From Novosphingobium sp. BW1 (GTDB lineage Bacteria > Pseudomonadota > Alphaproteobacteria > Sphingomonadales > Sphingomonadaceae): DNA of 64,000 bases. The position numbers were made by a program, and so were the translations under genes. The stretch spans positions 21,591 through 85,590 of the forward strand of contig NZ_VIRF01000091.1 of the NCBI RefSeq assembly GCF_008107685.1, given 5' to 3'. The notes beneath the pieces were generated by a model. That model did not search any database, was not told the DNA's origin, and saw only the letters and a list, made by a program, of their open reading frames with translations. Below, one piece after another: positions 9,305 through 18,492 of the stretch (its first letter is position 1; each line of letters starts with the position of its first letter).

Positions 9305-10298
9305 GCCCATTTCGGATTTGACTGATACCGGGCTGCGAACGGGCGCGTTCTGCGCTTCCGGTGCTCACGTACTGGAAGTACGCTGCGCGCCGGTTCTCGA
9401 ACACACCCATTCTCGCTCCGGTCTGAGCCAAATCCGAAATGGGCGCACCCTTGCGTTGTTGGTCTTGTCGCTTTTTGCACCGGCCATTCCTGCTCTATCC
9501 GCGGAAGCTTCATCAAATGCAGCTCCGCAAAACGAAAGCCCGATCGCGGAGCAGGGCAACTCAGCCATGGACCGGCTTAAGGAAGCCGTGAGCCGGCAGA
9601 AGACGGACACCGTTTCGGGACCCACCGCGTTCCCTGACCTGCCTGACGAAGAGCGGCGCCGGGCCTTTGATGGACTGCGGGCGCGTGCCTCGTCGCCGGT
9701 ACTGGAAGCGCGGGCGCGTGTGGGGCTCGATCGAGCGCGCGAGGGCGTAGCCGCCGAGCGCGAGGCCATGGCTAGGCGCATGGCGCAGGCGCTGGGGCTC
9801 GATGCGCCCGATGCCGTGGCCGTCGCAGATGCCGTGCAAGCACCCGCGGTTGACGCCTGGGTGCCGGTGCTCTTCGTCTCGTCATCGATGCCGGTTGCGG
9901 TGCTGCGTACCTACGCGGGCCAGCTTGAGAAAGCGGGCGGGGTCATGGCGTTTCGCGGGATGCCGGGCGGGCTGACGCGCGTCGGGCCGATGGCAAAGCT
10001 CTCGGCGCAAATCCTGCGCATCGATCCGGGCTGCGAAGGCCCGGCCTGCGCCATGCGGAGCGCCCAGATCATCGTCGATCCACTGGTGTTTCGCCAGCAC
10101 GGTGTCACGCGCGTGCCCGCATTGGCGATGATCCCGGGCGATCCGGCTCAGCCCTATTGCGAACGCGGCGACGACGCGCCGACCAGCCCGCATCTGGTCT
10201 ACGGCGATGCCGCCCTTTCCGGACTGCTTGGCGAATACGCCCGCCTTGACGGCAAGACGGAGGTGCGCGATGCTGAAGCTCGCCTGGAAAACCGCTAG
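9285..10298 (+). CDS. trbC: TrbC, type-F pilin assembly protein, with a repeat-derived N-terminal extension
   Basis: TrbC is a periplasmic thioredoxin-fold protein that partners TraW in pilus assembly. The family core is visible: WVPVLFVSSSMPVAVLRTYA, then FRGMPGGL, then CEGPACAMRSAQIIVDP, then HGVTRVPALAMI. The best start is ATG 9285, with GGAGG at 9271-9275, overlapping the upstream gene by 20 bases. That start puts about 50 residues encoded by a palindromic element (9305-9444) before the hydrophobic signal LALLVLSLFAPAIPALSA. Start codons of the TTG type just before the signal are possible alternatives. The 3' end overlaps the S26 peptidase gene by 29 bases. Confidence 0.8.
   Translation: MPTSSPEPISDLTDTGLRTGAFCASGAHVLEVRCAPVLEHTHSRSGLSQIRNGRTLALLVLSLFAPAIPALSAEASSNAAPQNESPIAEQGNSAMDRLKEAVSRQKTDTVSGPTAFPDLPDEERRRAFDGLRARASSPVLEARARVGLDRAREGVAAEREAMARRMAQALGLDAPDAVAVADAVQAPAVDAWVPVLFVSSSMPVAVLRTYAGQLEKAGGVMAFRGMPGGLTRVGPMAKLSAQILRIDPGCEGPACAMRSAQIIVDPLVFRQHGVTRVPALAMIPGDPAQPYCERGDDAPTSPHLVYGDAALSGLLGEYARLDGKTEVRDAEARLENR
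9305..9444. repeat. Palindromic repeat element inside the 5' end of trbC
   Basis: Perfect 16-bp inverted repeats bound the element: GCCCATTTCGGATTTG at 9305-9320 and its complement at 9429-9444. Between them the arms keep pairing imperfectly to a central loop, with CGTACT and AGTACG flanking GGA near the middle. The whole 140 bases could fold into one long hairpin. It stays open in the trbC frame. It resembles the palindromic intergenic repeats of alphaproteobacteria in style; the family is not identified. Confidence 0.85.
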
Positions 10299-10878
10299 GG
10301 GCGCCTGGCCCGGCATAAGGGACCTGCCGCTGCGCGCGGCCGTGGCGCTGGGAAGCTCAGGTCTGGGTGAGCCGGTGCGCCCGGCCCGGCTCTGGAAAGC
10401 CTACGCCATCGTACTGCCTGTTGGGCTCCTCGCCTGTTGGGCGATCCCTCAAGTCACATGGGTCATGAGCCCCTCAATCCCCGCCATCGCGGTGCGCGCC
10501 GATCCCGGCCCCATCCGCAAGGGAGACTTCGTGATGTTCACGCTCTCGCACCCGCTCGCCGGTCCCGAGCCTGTCAATGTGACCAAGGAAGCGCTGTGCC
10601 TGCCCGGCGAGAAGATCACCATGGTCGAACGCCCCTCGATGCAGCCCTCCCTGCGAGCAGGCAAAACCGATGGCGGGTACTACTGCAATGGCGAGCTCCT
10701 GGGCATTTCCAAACCGGTCGGTCGCAATGGCCAGGCGCTCACGCACTGGCGTCCGGCAGAGCCCCTGATTCCCGAAGGCATGATCTACGTCGGTTCGCCC
10801 CATCCCGATGGTTTCGACAGCCGCTATTACGGACCTGTTTCTATCAGCCGCCTCACCCGCATGAAGAAAGTGCTGTGA
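10270..10878 (+). CDS. traF: S26-family conjugative signal peptidase (TraF/TrhF type)
   Basis: The product (202 residues) is a membrane-bound signal peptidase of the S26 family used to process pilin or other transfer proteins. A transmembrane segment (IVLPVGLLACWAIPQV) is followed by GDFVMFTLSHPL, the beta-strand region of the family, then ERPSMQPSL, and finally IPEGMIYVGSPHPDGFDSRYYG, which matches the conserved GD-S-xDSR-YG C-terminal box. The usual catalytic Ser region before GDF is not obvious in short form and should be checked by alignment; the catalytic Lys may be in the LPGEKI segment. The start at ATG 10270 overlaps trbC and avoids an upstream extension without features. Not to be confused with the thioredoxin-fold TraF next door. 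Confidence 0.85.
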   Translation: MLKLAWKTARGAWPGIRDLPLRAAVALGSSGLGEPVRPARLWKAYAIVLPVGLLACWAIPQVTWVMSPSIPAIAVRADPGPIRKGDFVMFTLSHPLAGPEPVNVTKEALCLPGEKITMVERPSMQPSLRAGKTDGGYYCNGELLGISKPVGRNGQALTHWRPAEPLIPEGMIYVGSPHPDGFDSRYYGPVSISRLTRMKKVL

Positions 10879-11792
10879 ACGCGCGCGCTCGGCCATTCCT
10901 GCCTCCGCTGGCAACAGCCTTGGCACTGAGCCTGCCGCCTCCCGTGCTCGCGCAGCAAGGGTTCGGGACCCGCGAGGTCAAGCAGGGCTACTGGTGGTAT
11001 GCGCCGCCTCCCGAGCCCGCAACGGACAGGACAGACGACGCGGATCCGCTGGCCAGGCCCGTCATTCCGCCCATGGCCGAACTTGCGAGCTGGACGCCGC
11101 CCCGCATCCGCAAGCTGATCGAGGACCAGCGCGACTATGCCGCGACCGTGCTCACCGTCGATGCCGTCGCCGACTTCTGGCGCCTCGAAGACTTCGCCCG
11201 GCGCAAGGCCCGCGCCTTTGCCGGGCTCACCCAGATCGCCATGCTGCAAAACCCTGCACTGAATTCCAAATCAGCCAATCCGATGGTGGGCGATGCAAGG
11301 GCCGAACTGACCGCTCACAAGGACCAGGTCCGGCAGCGCTATTTGCGCGCGCACGCCAATGAATTCGCGCTCGTCATGTTCTCGCGTACTACATGCGGCT
11401 ACTGCCGTGTGCAGTGGCCCATCGTTCAGCGTTTCCAGGATCAAATGGGCTGGCAGGTCACCCTGATGGACCTCGACCGGCGTCCGGACCTCGGCGCACG
11501 CTTCGGGGTCGACGTCACCCCCACCACCATGATCATTCGCAGGAACAGTTCGCAAAGGATGGTCATTGCCGCCGGGATCGAGGCCTACCCAAACCTCGCC
11601 CAGATGGCCTACCAGGCGGTGAAGCTCCTCACTGGCGACATCCGCCCCGAGCAGTTCATGACGGGCGCAGGCGAGGAAGGCGGTTTCTTCGACGCCCTTT
11701 CCGCTGGCCCGATTGCCGCAAGCGATCCGCGTGCGCTGTCCCGGGACCTGGGAATGAGCGATGTGCCTGCCGCTGGGGGGCCTGGTGAATGA
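10875..11792 (+). CDS. traF: TraF, thioredoxin-fold pilus assembly protein with CGYC active site
   Basis: F-type TraF is a periplasmic thioredoxin-fold protein of pilus assembly. The product is 305 residues from GTG 10875, which overlaps the preceding stop (GTGA), and has a signal peptide (LATALALSLPPPVLAQQ). Family marks include QGYWWYAPPPEP near the mature N-terminus and ALVMFSRTTCGYCRVQWP with an intact CxxC, unlike F TraF, which lacks it. The cis-proline loop VTPTTMII is present. An intact CxxC suggests it can act as a disulfide oxidase or isomerase for the cysteine-rich TraU, TraN and TraH. The stop overlaps the next start. Confidence 0.9.
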   Translation: MNARARPFLPPLATALALSLPPPVLAQQGFGTREVKQGYWWYAPPPEPATDRTDDADPLARPVIPPMAELASWTPPRIRKLIEDQRDYAATVLTVDAVADFWRLEDFARRKARAFAGLTQIAMLQNPALNSKSANPMVGDARAELTAHKDQVRQRYLRAHANEFALVMFSRTTCGYCRVQWPIVQRFQDQMGWQVTLMDLDRRPDLGARFGVDVTPTTMIIRRNSSQRMVIAAGIEAYPNLAQMAYQAVKLLTGDIRPEQFMTGAGEEGGFFDALSAGPIAASDPRALSRDLGMSDVPAAGGPGE

Positions 11793-12379
11793 AACGAGCA
11801 GCACGCCTCCTGCTCCCGGTCATGGCTGCCACCTGCCTGGCCGCGCCTGGCCCTTCCAGCCGGGCCAGGCCTGCGACGCGCGAGGATGCAAGGGCGGCGG
11901 CAATCCATCCGGTTGCCGAACCCTCGCAAATGCAAGCCTGGCTTGCACGTGTGCCCGTCACCCGAGACTTTCCTCCCGACTTTGCCGGATCGCTGCACGC
12001 TTATGCGCCGGCCTTCGTGATCGAGATAAGCACCGCGCCGGGATGCCTGCCGTGCGCCGATCTCTGGAGCAAACTGGGCACGCTGCACCGACACTATGGC
12101 TGGCAAGTTCGCACGCTATCGCGCGAGGACGCGCTGCTGCGCTCGGGCCGGCTTGGCCTGCCCTGGGTCGGCCATCCCGTCGCCTGGGTTCGGCCTATCG
12201 ATGATCCAAACCGCACTGTTCCCATCGCGATCGGCACCGATCATGCGCCGAACCTTGCCCGCAACGCCTGGCTTGCGGCGCGCATGCTGACCGGCGTTCG
12301 TGCTGAAGTGGGCGTACACGCGCTTTCCAAATTCACCGGGATCGTGGGCGCAAGCCCGACATCCCAATTCCACCGCTGA
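11789..12379 (+). CDS. Periplasmic thioredoxin-fold protein with CLPC motif
   Basis: This 196-residue product has a signal peptide (LLLPVMAATCLAAPGPSS) and a thioredoxin-type active site in FVIEISTAPGCLPCADLW (CxxC = CLPC), followed later by LPWVGHPVAWVR, which could be the cis-Pro region. Its place after traF and before traH, overlapped with traF by ATGA, marks it as a second redox protein of the transfer operon, in the position where TrbB or DsbC-like proteins occur in F relatives. I cannot assign it to a named family. A likely role is disulfide formation or isomerisation in TraN, TraU and TraH. Confidence 0.75.
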   Translation: MKRAARLLLPVMAATCLAAPGPSSRARPATREDARAAAIHPVAEPSQMQAWLARVPVTRDFPPDFAGSLHAYAPAFVIEISTAPGCLPCADLWSKLGTLHRHYGWQVRTLSREDALLRSGRLGLPWVGHPVAWVRPIDDPNRTVPIAIGTDHAPNLARNAWLAARMLTGVRAEVGVHALSKFTGIVGASPTSQFHR

Positions 12380-12439
12380 GGGACCGTTCATGGCGGGCCG
12401 GTCCCTTCCTCCATTGGCACGAACAGAAAGACGCCCGCC

Positions 12440-13861
12440 ATGGCCCAGCCATTTTCGCGCCTGAACCTTGCCGCAACCGCGCTGCTTGCCTCGTGCGCCG
12501 CAAGCTTACCAGCCCATGCCCAGAGCTGGGCGGAGACATGGTTCGACAATGTGACTTATACGAGCCCCGGCAGCTTCGAGGACCAGACCCGCGGCTACGT
12601 GACCGCAGGCGGCATATCGGGCCGGGTCGATGTTCATAACGACTACCTGACCTCCCTCACCCTCCCCAAGATCAAGGCGGGCTGCGGCGGCATCGACATG
12701 TTCCTGGGCGGTATGTCCTTCCTCGACCCGGACTACCTCGTCCAGAAGCTCGAAAGCATTCTGCAGGCCGCGCCCGCCGTCGCCTTCCAGTACCTCCTCG
12801 AAACCCTGGACGAGAAGATGGGTAACATCATCTCCAAGATGGAAGCAGCGACCAACTTCCTGAACTCGATCCAGGTGAACGATTGCCGGCTTGCGAGCCG
12901 CATGGTCCAGATCGCCAAGGGCGACGATAACATGTCGGGCATCATCGAGGAGATGACCGGCTACAAGTCGGTCAAGGAAGGGTTCGCCAAGAGCTACCAG
13001 CAGAGTCGCGAGAAGATCGAGGCCAACGCCAACAATCCAACCGAGGACCTCAAGGACGCGCTTGCCAACTGCCCGGCCGAGGTCACCGAGATCTTCCGTA
13101 CCGGATCGCTGCTGTCCCATGCCGCGACGCGGGTGGGCGCGGGCGACTGGGCGAGCGTGATGCGTGCACGGGTGGGCGACGTCTACATGCGCTGGGACGC
13201 GGCCGACAAGGTACCGCTCTTCTCGGCGATCCCCGCCTGCCCGCATCAGGATAGCGAAAGCGCCGAAGACTTCCTCACCGGCAAGGTCCAGCGCCGCGCG
13301 CTCAACATTCCGGCAACCGCCGCCGACTGCTCGGCCGGAACCGGCAAGGGCGCGCTGGACCTCGCGCGCGAGCGCATGGAAGCTATCGCCGGCAAGATCA
13401 GGTCCCGCAGTGCGCTCACCGCCGACGAGCGCCAGTTCGTCGCCAATATCCGTACCCTCCCCGTCTACCGCATGCTTGAATGGGGCGTGCGAAAGGGGGT
13501 ACCGGCCTCTGTGATCGCAGATACCGACGAACTGGTTGCCCTGACCCTCGCCTATCAGATGCTCAATGACCTGACGCGCAGCATCGACTTTGCTGTCTCG
13601 AATGCGGAACGTGGAGCCAGTGCGGCCGGTGCCGCCGATGCCGCGAGCACCAATATCTGCCAGACCCGCATTCTCACCAAGGGCATCGAGCAACTACGCG
13701 TTCTTCGCGAGGAAGTGCTGCGCCAGCGGGCGCAGATGCGCCAGAGCTACATGGCAGCGCTCAATGCCGCCAACCTCTCGGCGAATTATGCCGGGCTCAT
13801 ACGCCAGCGCGACCGTGACGCACGCGATGCCGCCGGCGCCGCTGCGGCCCCGGGCCAGTGA
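12440..13861 (+). CDS. traH: TraH, periplasmic pilus assembly and mating-pair protein
   Basis: TraH (473 residues, near the F length of about 458) is a periplasmic protein required for pilus extension and mating-pair work with TraG and TraN. A signal peptide is clear (LAATALLASCAASLPAHAQ). Family segments are GGISGRVDVHNDYL, then LPKIKAGCGGIDMFLGGMSFLDPDYLVQKL, shown here only as landmarks around residues 60-105, and later VNDCRLASRM. C-terminal helices contain a run suited to coiled coils. The gene starts 60 bases after the previous stop, the only appreciable gap in this operon segment, and overlaps traG by GTGA. Confidence 0.92.
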   Translation: MAQPFSRLNLAATALLASCAASLPAHAQSWAETWFDNVTYTSPGSFEDQTRGYVTAGGISGRVDVHNDYLTSLTLPKIKAGCGGIDMFLGGMSFLDPDYLVQKLESILQAAPAVAFQYLLETLDEKMGNIISKMEAATNFLNSIQVNDCRLASRMVQIAKGDDNMSGIIEEMTGYKSVKEGFAKSYQQSREKIEANANNPTEDLKDALANCPAEVTEIFRTGSLLSHAATRVGAGDWASVMRARVGDVYMRWDAADKVPLFSAIPACPHQDSESAEDFLTGKVQRRALNIPATAADCSAGTGKGALDLARERMEAIAGKIRSRSALTADERQFVANIRTLPVYRMLEWGVRKGVPASVIADTDELVALTLAYQMLNDLTRSIDFAVSNAERGASAAGAADAASTNICQTRILTKGIEQLRVLREEVLRQRAQMRQSYMAALNAANLSANYAGLIRQRDRDARDAAGAAAAPGQ

Positions 13862-16800
13862 GCGAAGCCATGTCCCGCGCCATCCGAGCCGCTTTGGACC
13901 TCCTCACCCTGGCTCTCGGCCTGATCGCGACGCCAGCAATGGCGGTCGACACCAGCTTCTACACCTATGACGGCTTTGCCGAGACGGTCGATGCCTTCCG
14001 ACTTGTCTCGATGATCTTTGCCGATCCGCGCTACGAGACGCTGGTGGTGATTATCGCGGTGGTCGGCATTGCGCTCGGCGCGGTGATCGCCAGCGTGCGG
14101 GGACAAGGCATGGGTCTGGTTGCTTTCGGTTTCCAGATTCTGGTCGGTGTCGGTCTCTTCGTGGGGCTGATTGCCACCACCGGCACCGTCCATGTCTACG
14201 ACAAGGTGCGTAACGCCTATCAGCCGGTGGGCGATGTGCCCAACCTCCTCGTGCTCGTCGCCGGCGTCACCAATCTGATGGAGCGCTCGCTTGCCGAAAC
14301 GATCGACGACAACACCCTCGATCCCAATGCCAAGCTCGAGTTCGGCGCGGGTGGACAGAGTTTCGACCTGTTCCTCAATGCCGTCTCCCCGAACGGTCCG
14401 ATGACCGACAGCTTCCTTGATGCCACGATCAAGGATTACTTGCGCCAATGCTATCCGGTTGCGCGGGTCTCGGCGTCCTACCCTGTCGACGATGACCAGC
14501 TGTTCCGCACCGCGACGGACCTACCGGCCGCCTTTGCGGCCATGGCGGGGCCATCAACCTTCAGCACGGTCTATACCGCCGCGGACAAGGGCGGGACGAC
14601 GGTCAGTTGCACCGAGGCCTGGGACCATATCCACACGCGCCTTTCCGATCCTACCCTGTTCGAAGGCTATACCCGGCAGGTCTGCGAGCGCACCGGTTAC
14701 AATGTGACCGATGCCGCACAGCTCGCGCGTTGCCGCTCGCGCCTTGGCGACATGGGGCAAATGATGATGGGAACGCCGCTCTCGCTCCAGGCCTTCATGA
14801 GCGATGTGCTGCTCGGCAACGCGGTGGGTGATGTGCTCTTCGAGGACAGTCCGGCAGCAGCAGCGCGGGTCATGGCCAACCGGGCGATCGTCTCGAACGG
14901 CCTTGCCACGATGTCGGTCGCCAACGAGTGGATGCCGACAATCCGGGCCACGGTCTTTGCCATCATGCTCTTTATGGTGCCTATCGCTCTGGTCTTCGTC
15001 CTCACCCCCATCAACTTGCGGGTAGCGAGCTTTGCGATCGGGCTCTTCGTCTTCGTCGCGCTGTGGGGTGTGATCGACGCTGGCATCTACCAGCTCACGC
15101 TTGGCCGGGCGATGGAAGTCCTAGCGCAAATGCGCAGCAATGCCGCTGCCGCCAACGCCTGGATGCTCGCGCCTTCCGCCGCGATGAAGGCGCTTGCCAT
15201 CTTCGGCACCTTCCGTACGGCCGCGGCGGGATTGGCCGGGGCCTTTGTCTTCACCGTCTTTCGCTTTTCCGGGAATGTGTTTTCCAGCTTCACCGGCGGC
15301 GCGCTCCAGACCCAGGGGCTGGGTTCCGCAGCCGCCGCCCCTATGGCGACGCGCGAAGGCTATGCCTCCGCACTCGAGGCCCAGGCCTCCGCAGGCGGTA
15401 CGATGGCAAGGCGCAGCGCCACTTCCAGCTTTGGCGATTTTGGCGAGCGTTCCACGTTCGGAGCGAACCGGTCGTTCGGCGCTGCGGATACAGTTCTGGG
15501 CGAAGCAAATAGTGGGATGCCGGGTGTCCCTGCCTTCGGGGTGGGCGCGATCGATGCAGCCCGCGAATTGGGCGGTATCGCCCCTGCCCTCTCCGGCCGC
15601 AATCCTGCCGATCCAGCGGTCGCGCGCGCGGTGCGGGCCAATGCAACGACGGCCGCGATCCACAATTTTGCCGAGAAGGATGCCCTGCGCAGCCTTGGCA
15701 CCGGATATTTTGGCGCGGGCCAGTCCGGCGAGAAGGCCCTTGCAGCTTTCGCGCAGAACATGGTGCAGTGGAAGGCCTTCGGTGACGAGCGGGCCTATTC
15801 GATGATGTTCCAGGGCGCAGCCCGGCATTTTGAGCGCACTGGATATTCAAAGCCCGACGCGGAACTGAAGGCCTCGGGCGTGATCGGCGAGGCCGGGGCC
15901 GATCCCACCTTCGCCAAACTCATCGCCAATGCCTTCGAGCAGGAGCAGATGCTGAAGAACGACCTCACCGGCGCGCAGGTGCAGGTCGGCGCCATGCGGG
16001 GCCGGCGTGACTATGCCGGGGATCGCGTGGCTGAAATCGAGCGCAGCAATGTTGCGGCCGAACAGGCCTGGAGAACGGGGAACAACGAAGGCCAGCGCGC
16101 CGCCGCCTCCATGCTCGGCCTCCCTCTCGCTGAAACCAGCCGCCGCATCGCGTTCATCAATGCCCTCTCGGGCGAGGCGCGCTCCTCCGCCATTACCCAG
16201 CTCTCCCGCGCTACGGGCCGTAATGAGGCTCAGGTCCTTCGTGCCCTGGAAAGCTACAATGCTGCTGTTTCGGTGGGGACCGCCGACGGGGCGAGCGCAG
16301 AGGCTGCGCGGGAGGGGACCAGTGTCTACGGCCGCACCCGCGAGGCTGCAGGCTACGACTTTGCGGAGCGGTCCGGCAAGCTCGATGCGCAGCGGGAGGT
16401 GGGGACCGGCGGAACCCGCAGTGCAGCGCGCATCGGCGAGCAGCGGCGGCAATCGGAGAATTTTGGCTATGCCGAAGGGGCTGCGGCCGCCGGAACCTCG
16501 GTTCGCCAGGCCGCGCGCCTCGACAGCTTCATCCAGGCCCTGCGGCAGACCTCGGGCAATCAGGTCGACATGGCCGAAGGTGGCGTGGAAGCCATCGCCG
16601 ATCGTGCACGCAACGAGCGCCTCACCCGCATTGTCGACGACGAACGGCTTACCCGCATGCAGAAGCTGCTCTCCGATCACGGCATCAAGCTTACCAGGCG
16701 CCAGATCGCGATGGACCAGAACGGGGACTTCAGTCTCAATCTCACCTCGCGGACAGCTGCGGCCCTGTGGCGCGGCGGACTGATCAACGAAAGCCAGCTT

Positions 16801-17613
16801 GGCGCGATTGCCAATGGCGGTACCGCGCGCTTCTCCTTTGCGCACGACGATGTTCTGGTTTCCAGCGCCGCGGGCTTCAGCCGGTCCGCGCGCAGCGATA
16901 CCAGCACGCGGTTCGAGGCGGGCAAGCAGGCAGGGCCCGATACGATCGAGCATTTCCTGGGCGGTGGAGAGGAAGGCCACGAGGCGATGGCGAACTGGTT
17001 GCGCGGCGGGTTCGAGATGGACCGGCATGGAAACTGGCGGTTGAAGCCGCAGGTGGCTGACACGCTGCAGCGCGATGTTCAGGCGATTATGGCGCAGACG
17101 GGGTGGACTCGGAATATCGACCGTTCTGCGCAGGATCAGATTTCAATGGGTACAGATCTTGGCGCATCAGTCTCCGCATCCGTCAGTCGCGGCGGCGCAA
17201 CAGGCGGCAAAGGAGCAAAGGCGTCCGGAAGTTCGGTCGCGGGAGGTGCGAACGCAAGCCTTGGCTTCAAGAGTTCGGATCGCGGTATAACAACGGAATC
17301 CGCCAGCGCGAGAATGGACATTGTGAATTATGATGTTCGCGAAGCCATTGCCAACGCAGAGCGCGCAGCATCCAAATCCGAAAATCCTGCCCAGACCTTC
17401 TCAAGTGAATTGAGCCAGCGAATTCTTGGAGATCGCGGCTTGCGCAATCGTTACCTCGAACAGGCGGATTCCGGTCGCGGGACAGTGGATATAACGGGTC
17501 CACTGACTTCATTGGAACAGTCCTCCGTCCTGCGAACCGGTCGCTTTTCCACCGATTTGGACAAGGGGCCGTTCGACGGAGACCCAAGTTTCAAGGAACG
17601 CTGGGACAAGTGA
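13858..17613 (+). CDS. traG: TraG, inner-membrane mating-pair stabilisation and entry-exclusion-type protein
   Basis: TraG (1251 residues) is the large inner-membrane protein of F-type systems: its membrane N-terminal half works in pilus assembly, and its periplasmic C-terminal part in mating-pair stabilisation and exclusion. Hydrophobic segments occur at about residues 55-110 and 355-410 (for example VFAIMLFMVPIALVFVLTPI), then a long hydrophilic Ala/Gly/Ser-rich tail with predicted coiled coil. The GTG at 13858 overlaps the traH stop; ATG 13870 gives a shorter start with a signal-like segment and is equally possible. The last 500 bases or so (from about 17100) look lower in GC than the rest, suggesting a recombined 3' end at the cargo boundary. 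Confidence 0.9.
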   Translation: MSEAMSRAIRAALDLLTLALGLIATPAMAVDTSFYTYDGFAETVDAFRLVSMIFADPRYETLVVIIAVVGIALGAVIASVRGQGMGLVAFGFQILVGVGLFVGLIATTGTVHVYDKVRNAYQPVGDVPNLLVLVAGVTNLMERSLAETIDDNTLDPNAKLEFGAGGQSFDLFLNAVSPNGPMTDSFLDATIKDYLRQCYPVARVSASYPVDDDQLFRTATDLPAAFAAMAGPSTFSTVYTAADKGGTTVSCTEAWDHIHTRLSDPTLFEGYTRQVCERTGYNVTDAAQLARCRSRLGDMGQMMMGTPLSLQAFMSDVLLGNAVGDVLFEDSPAAAARVMANRAIVSNGLATMSVANEWMPTIRATVFAIMLFMVPIALVFVLTPINLRVASFAIGLFVFVALWGVIDAGIYQLTLGRAMEVLAQMRSNAAAANAWMLAPSAAMKALAIFGTFRTAAAGLAGAFVFTVFRFSGNVFSSFTGGALQTQGLGSAAAAPMATREGYASALEAQASAGGTMARRSATSSFGDFGERSTFGANRSFGAADTVLGEANSGMPGVPAFGVGAIDAARELGGIAPALSGRNPADPAVARAVRANATTAAIHNFAEKDALRSLGTGYFGAGQSGEKALAAFAQNMVQWKAFGDERAYSMMFQGAARHFERTGYSKPDAELKASGVIGEAGADPTFAKLIANAFEQEQMLKNDLTGAQVQVGAMRGRRDYAGDRVAEIERSNVAAEQAWRTGNNEGQRAAASMLGLPLAETSRRIAFINALSGEARSSAITQLSRATGRNEAQVLRALESYNAAVSVGTADGASAEAAREGTSVYGRTREAAGYDFAERSGKLDAQREVGTGGTRSAARIGEQRRQSENFGYAEGAAAAGTSVRQAARLDSFIQALRQTSGNQVDMAEGGVEAIADRARNERLTRIVDDERLTRMQKLLSDHGIKLTRRQIAMDQNGDFSLNLTSRTAAALWRGGLINESQLGAIANGGTARFSFAHDDVLVSSAAGFSRSARSDTSTRFEAGKQAGPDTIEHFLGGGEEGHEAMANWLRGGFEMDRHGNWRLKPQVADTLQRDVQAIMAQTGWTRNIDRSAQDQISMGTDLGASVSASVSRGGATGGKGAKASGSSVAGGANASLGFKSSDRGITTESASARMDIVNYDVREAIANAERAASKSENPAQTFSSELSQRILGDRGLRNRYLEQADSGRGTVDITGPLTSLEQSSVLRTGRFSTDLDKGPFDGDPSFKERWDK

Positions 17614-17617
17614 AGCC

Positions 17618-18124
17618 TCATTCATTACGGTGAAAATGCTGCCAGTGCAGACCTGAACGAGGATCAAGTGGATCCGACGCCAGATCACTGTATCCTCCGA
17701 CCGAATGCTCGTGAAACATCTCTTCCTGCGTCGGTTCGACGAATTCCCAGTCGCTTGCTGCAAACCATGCCTGCGCGAAGCCAGCCCCGAGAATGAACAG
17801 TGCCGTCATCGGAAAGAACAGAATGTTCAGATAACCGGCGAGCGCGCTGGTGTAGAAGCCTTCTAGCGATGGCACATGGAACGACGCCCATTTACCCGCC
17901 CAGTAGACGGCAATGCCTGCCCACCACATTTTGGCCTGCCATGGCCGCCATAGCCAAGCGGACGCCTTTGGCTTGGAAGTGCCATTAGTCGTGTGATTTT
18001 CCGTGGTGTTGCTCGGATCGTTCGCGGGTTCCACAGCGGGATCCTTTCCGAATGCAAAGCTACCATCAATGTCGGTCGGCCGAAACCGAATACCAATCGA
18101 GCTGTGATGAAATTCCTGCCACAT
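17618..18124 (-). CDS. Membrane protein of unknown function, convergent with traG
   Basis: This 168-residue product has a hydrophilic N-terminus of about 60 residues, then two hydrophobic stretches (KMWWAGIAVYWAGKWASF and LNILFFPMTALFILGAGFAQ), then an acidic C-terminus ending with His-rich LHWQHFHRNE. ATG 18124 has GAAGGA upstream; a TTG six bases earlier is less likely. The stop lies four bases past the traG stop, so the two are convergent. Base composition is lower in GC than the tra genes, in line with acquired DNA. I do not recognise the family. It could serve the transfer system (for example exclusion) or belong to the cargo. Confidence 0.65.
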   Translation of the reverse strand: MWQEFHHSSIGIRFRPTDIDGSFAFGKDPAVEPANDPSNTTENHTTNGTSKPKASAWLWRPWQAKMWWAGIAVYWAGKWASFHVPSLEGFYTSALAGYLNILFFPMTALFILGAGFAQAWFAASDWEFVEPTQEEMFHEHSVGGYSDLASDPLDPRSGLHWQHFHRNE

Positions 18125-18492
18125 GGCCAATCCTTCGTTGCCTCGGGATAGCTTCCCTCTCCCTCCCTCAAGAGAACGGACATGGCCAACTCGGCAGCTC
18201 TGACTTTATTGTCGGCGGTGCCGGACGATTATGGCCGGCGGCTTTTCCGTCCCGCAGGCGCAAAATGGCCGCTAGTTGGCTGGCAACGTCCGGGCTTTCG
18301 ACCGAAGGAATCGGTAATCACCTGCGGATTTTTCAAAAGGTCGATCCTGGCTGCTGAACGGCGGTCGGCTTTTGACGAGGTAGCCTGCAGATCGACTGCT
18401 ATAATATGCTGCGGCGGCACTATGGGATTGTCGCCGCGCCGCCGCTGGTTGTACTGGCCACGCAAACGCAGTGCGAGAAAAGGACATCAATC
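18125..18492. other. Intergenic region upstream of the 524-residue gene
   Basis: About 370 bases between divergently oriented genes, so it should hold promoters for both. A 104-codon frame (18182-18496) spans it, but its translation is Arg/Trp/Cys-rich and unconvincing. I could not pick confident -35/-10 boxes or operators by eye. Confidence 0.5.

Noticed and set aside
15847..17028. 393-codon frame antisense to traG, and similar long antisense frames at 6372-7490, 12506-13693 and 23051-24466
   Set aside because: They lie fully within confirmed genes, show no motifs and reflect high GC at third positions of the real frame.
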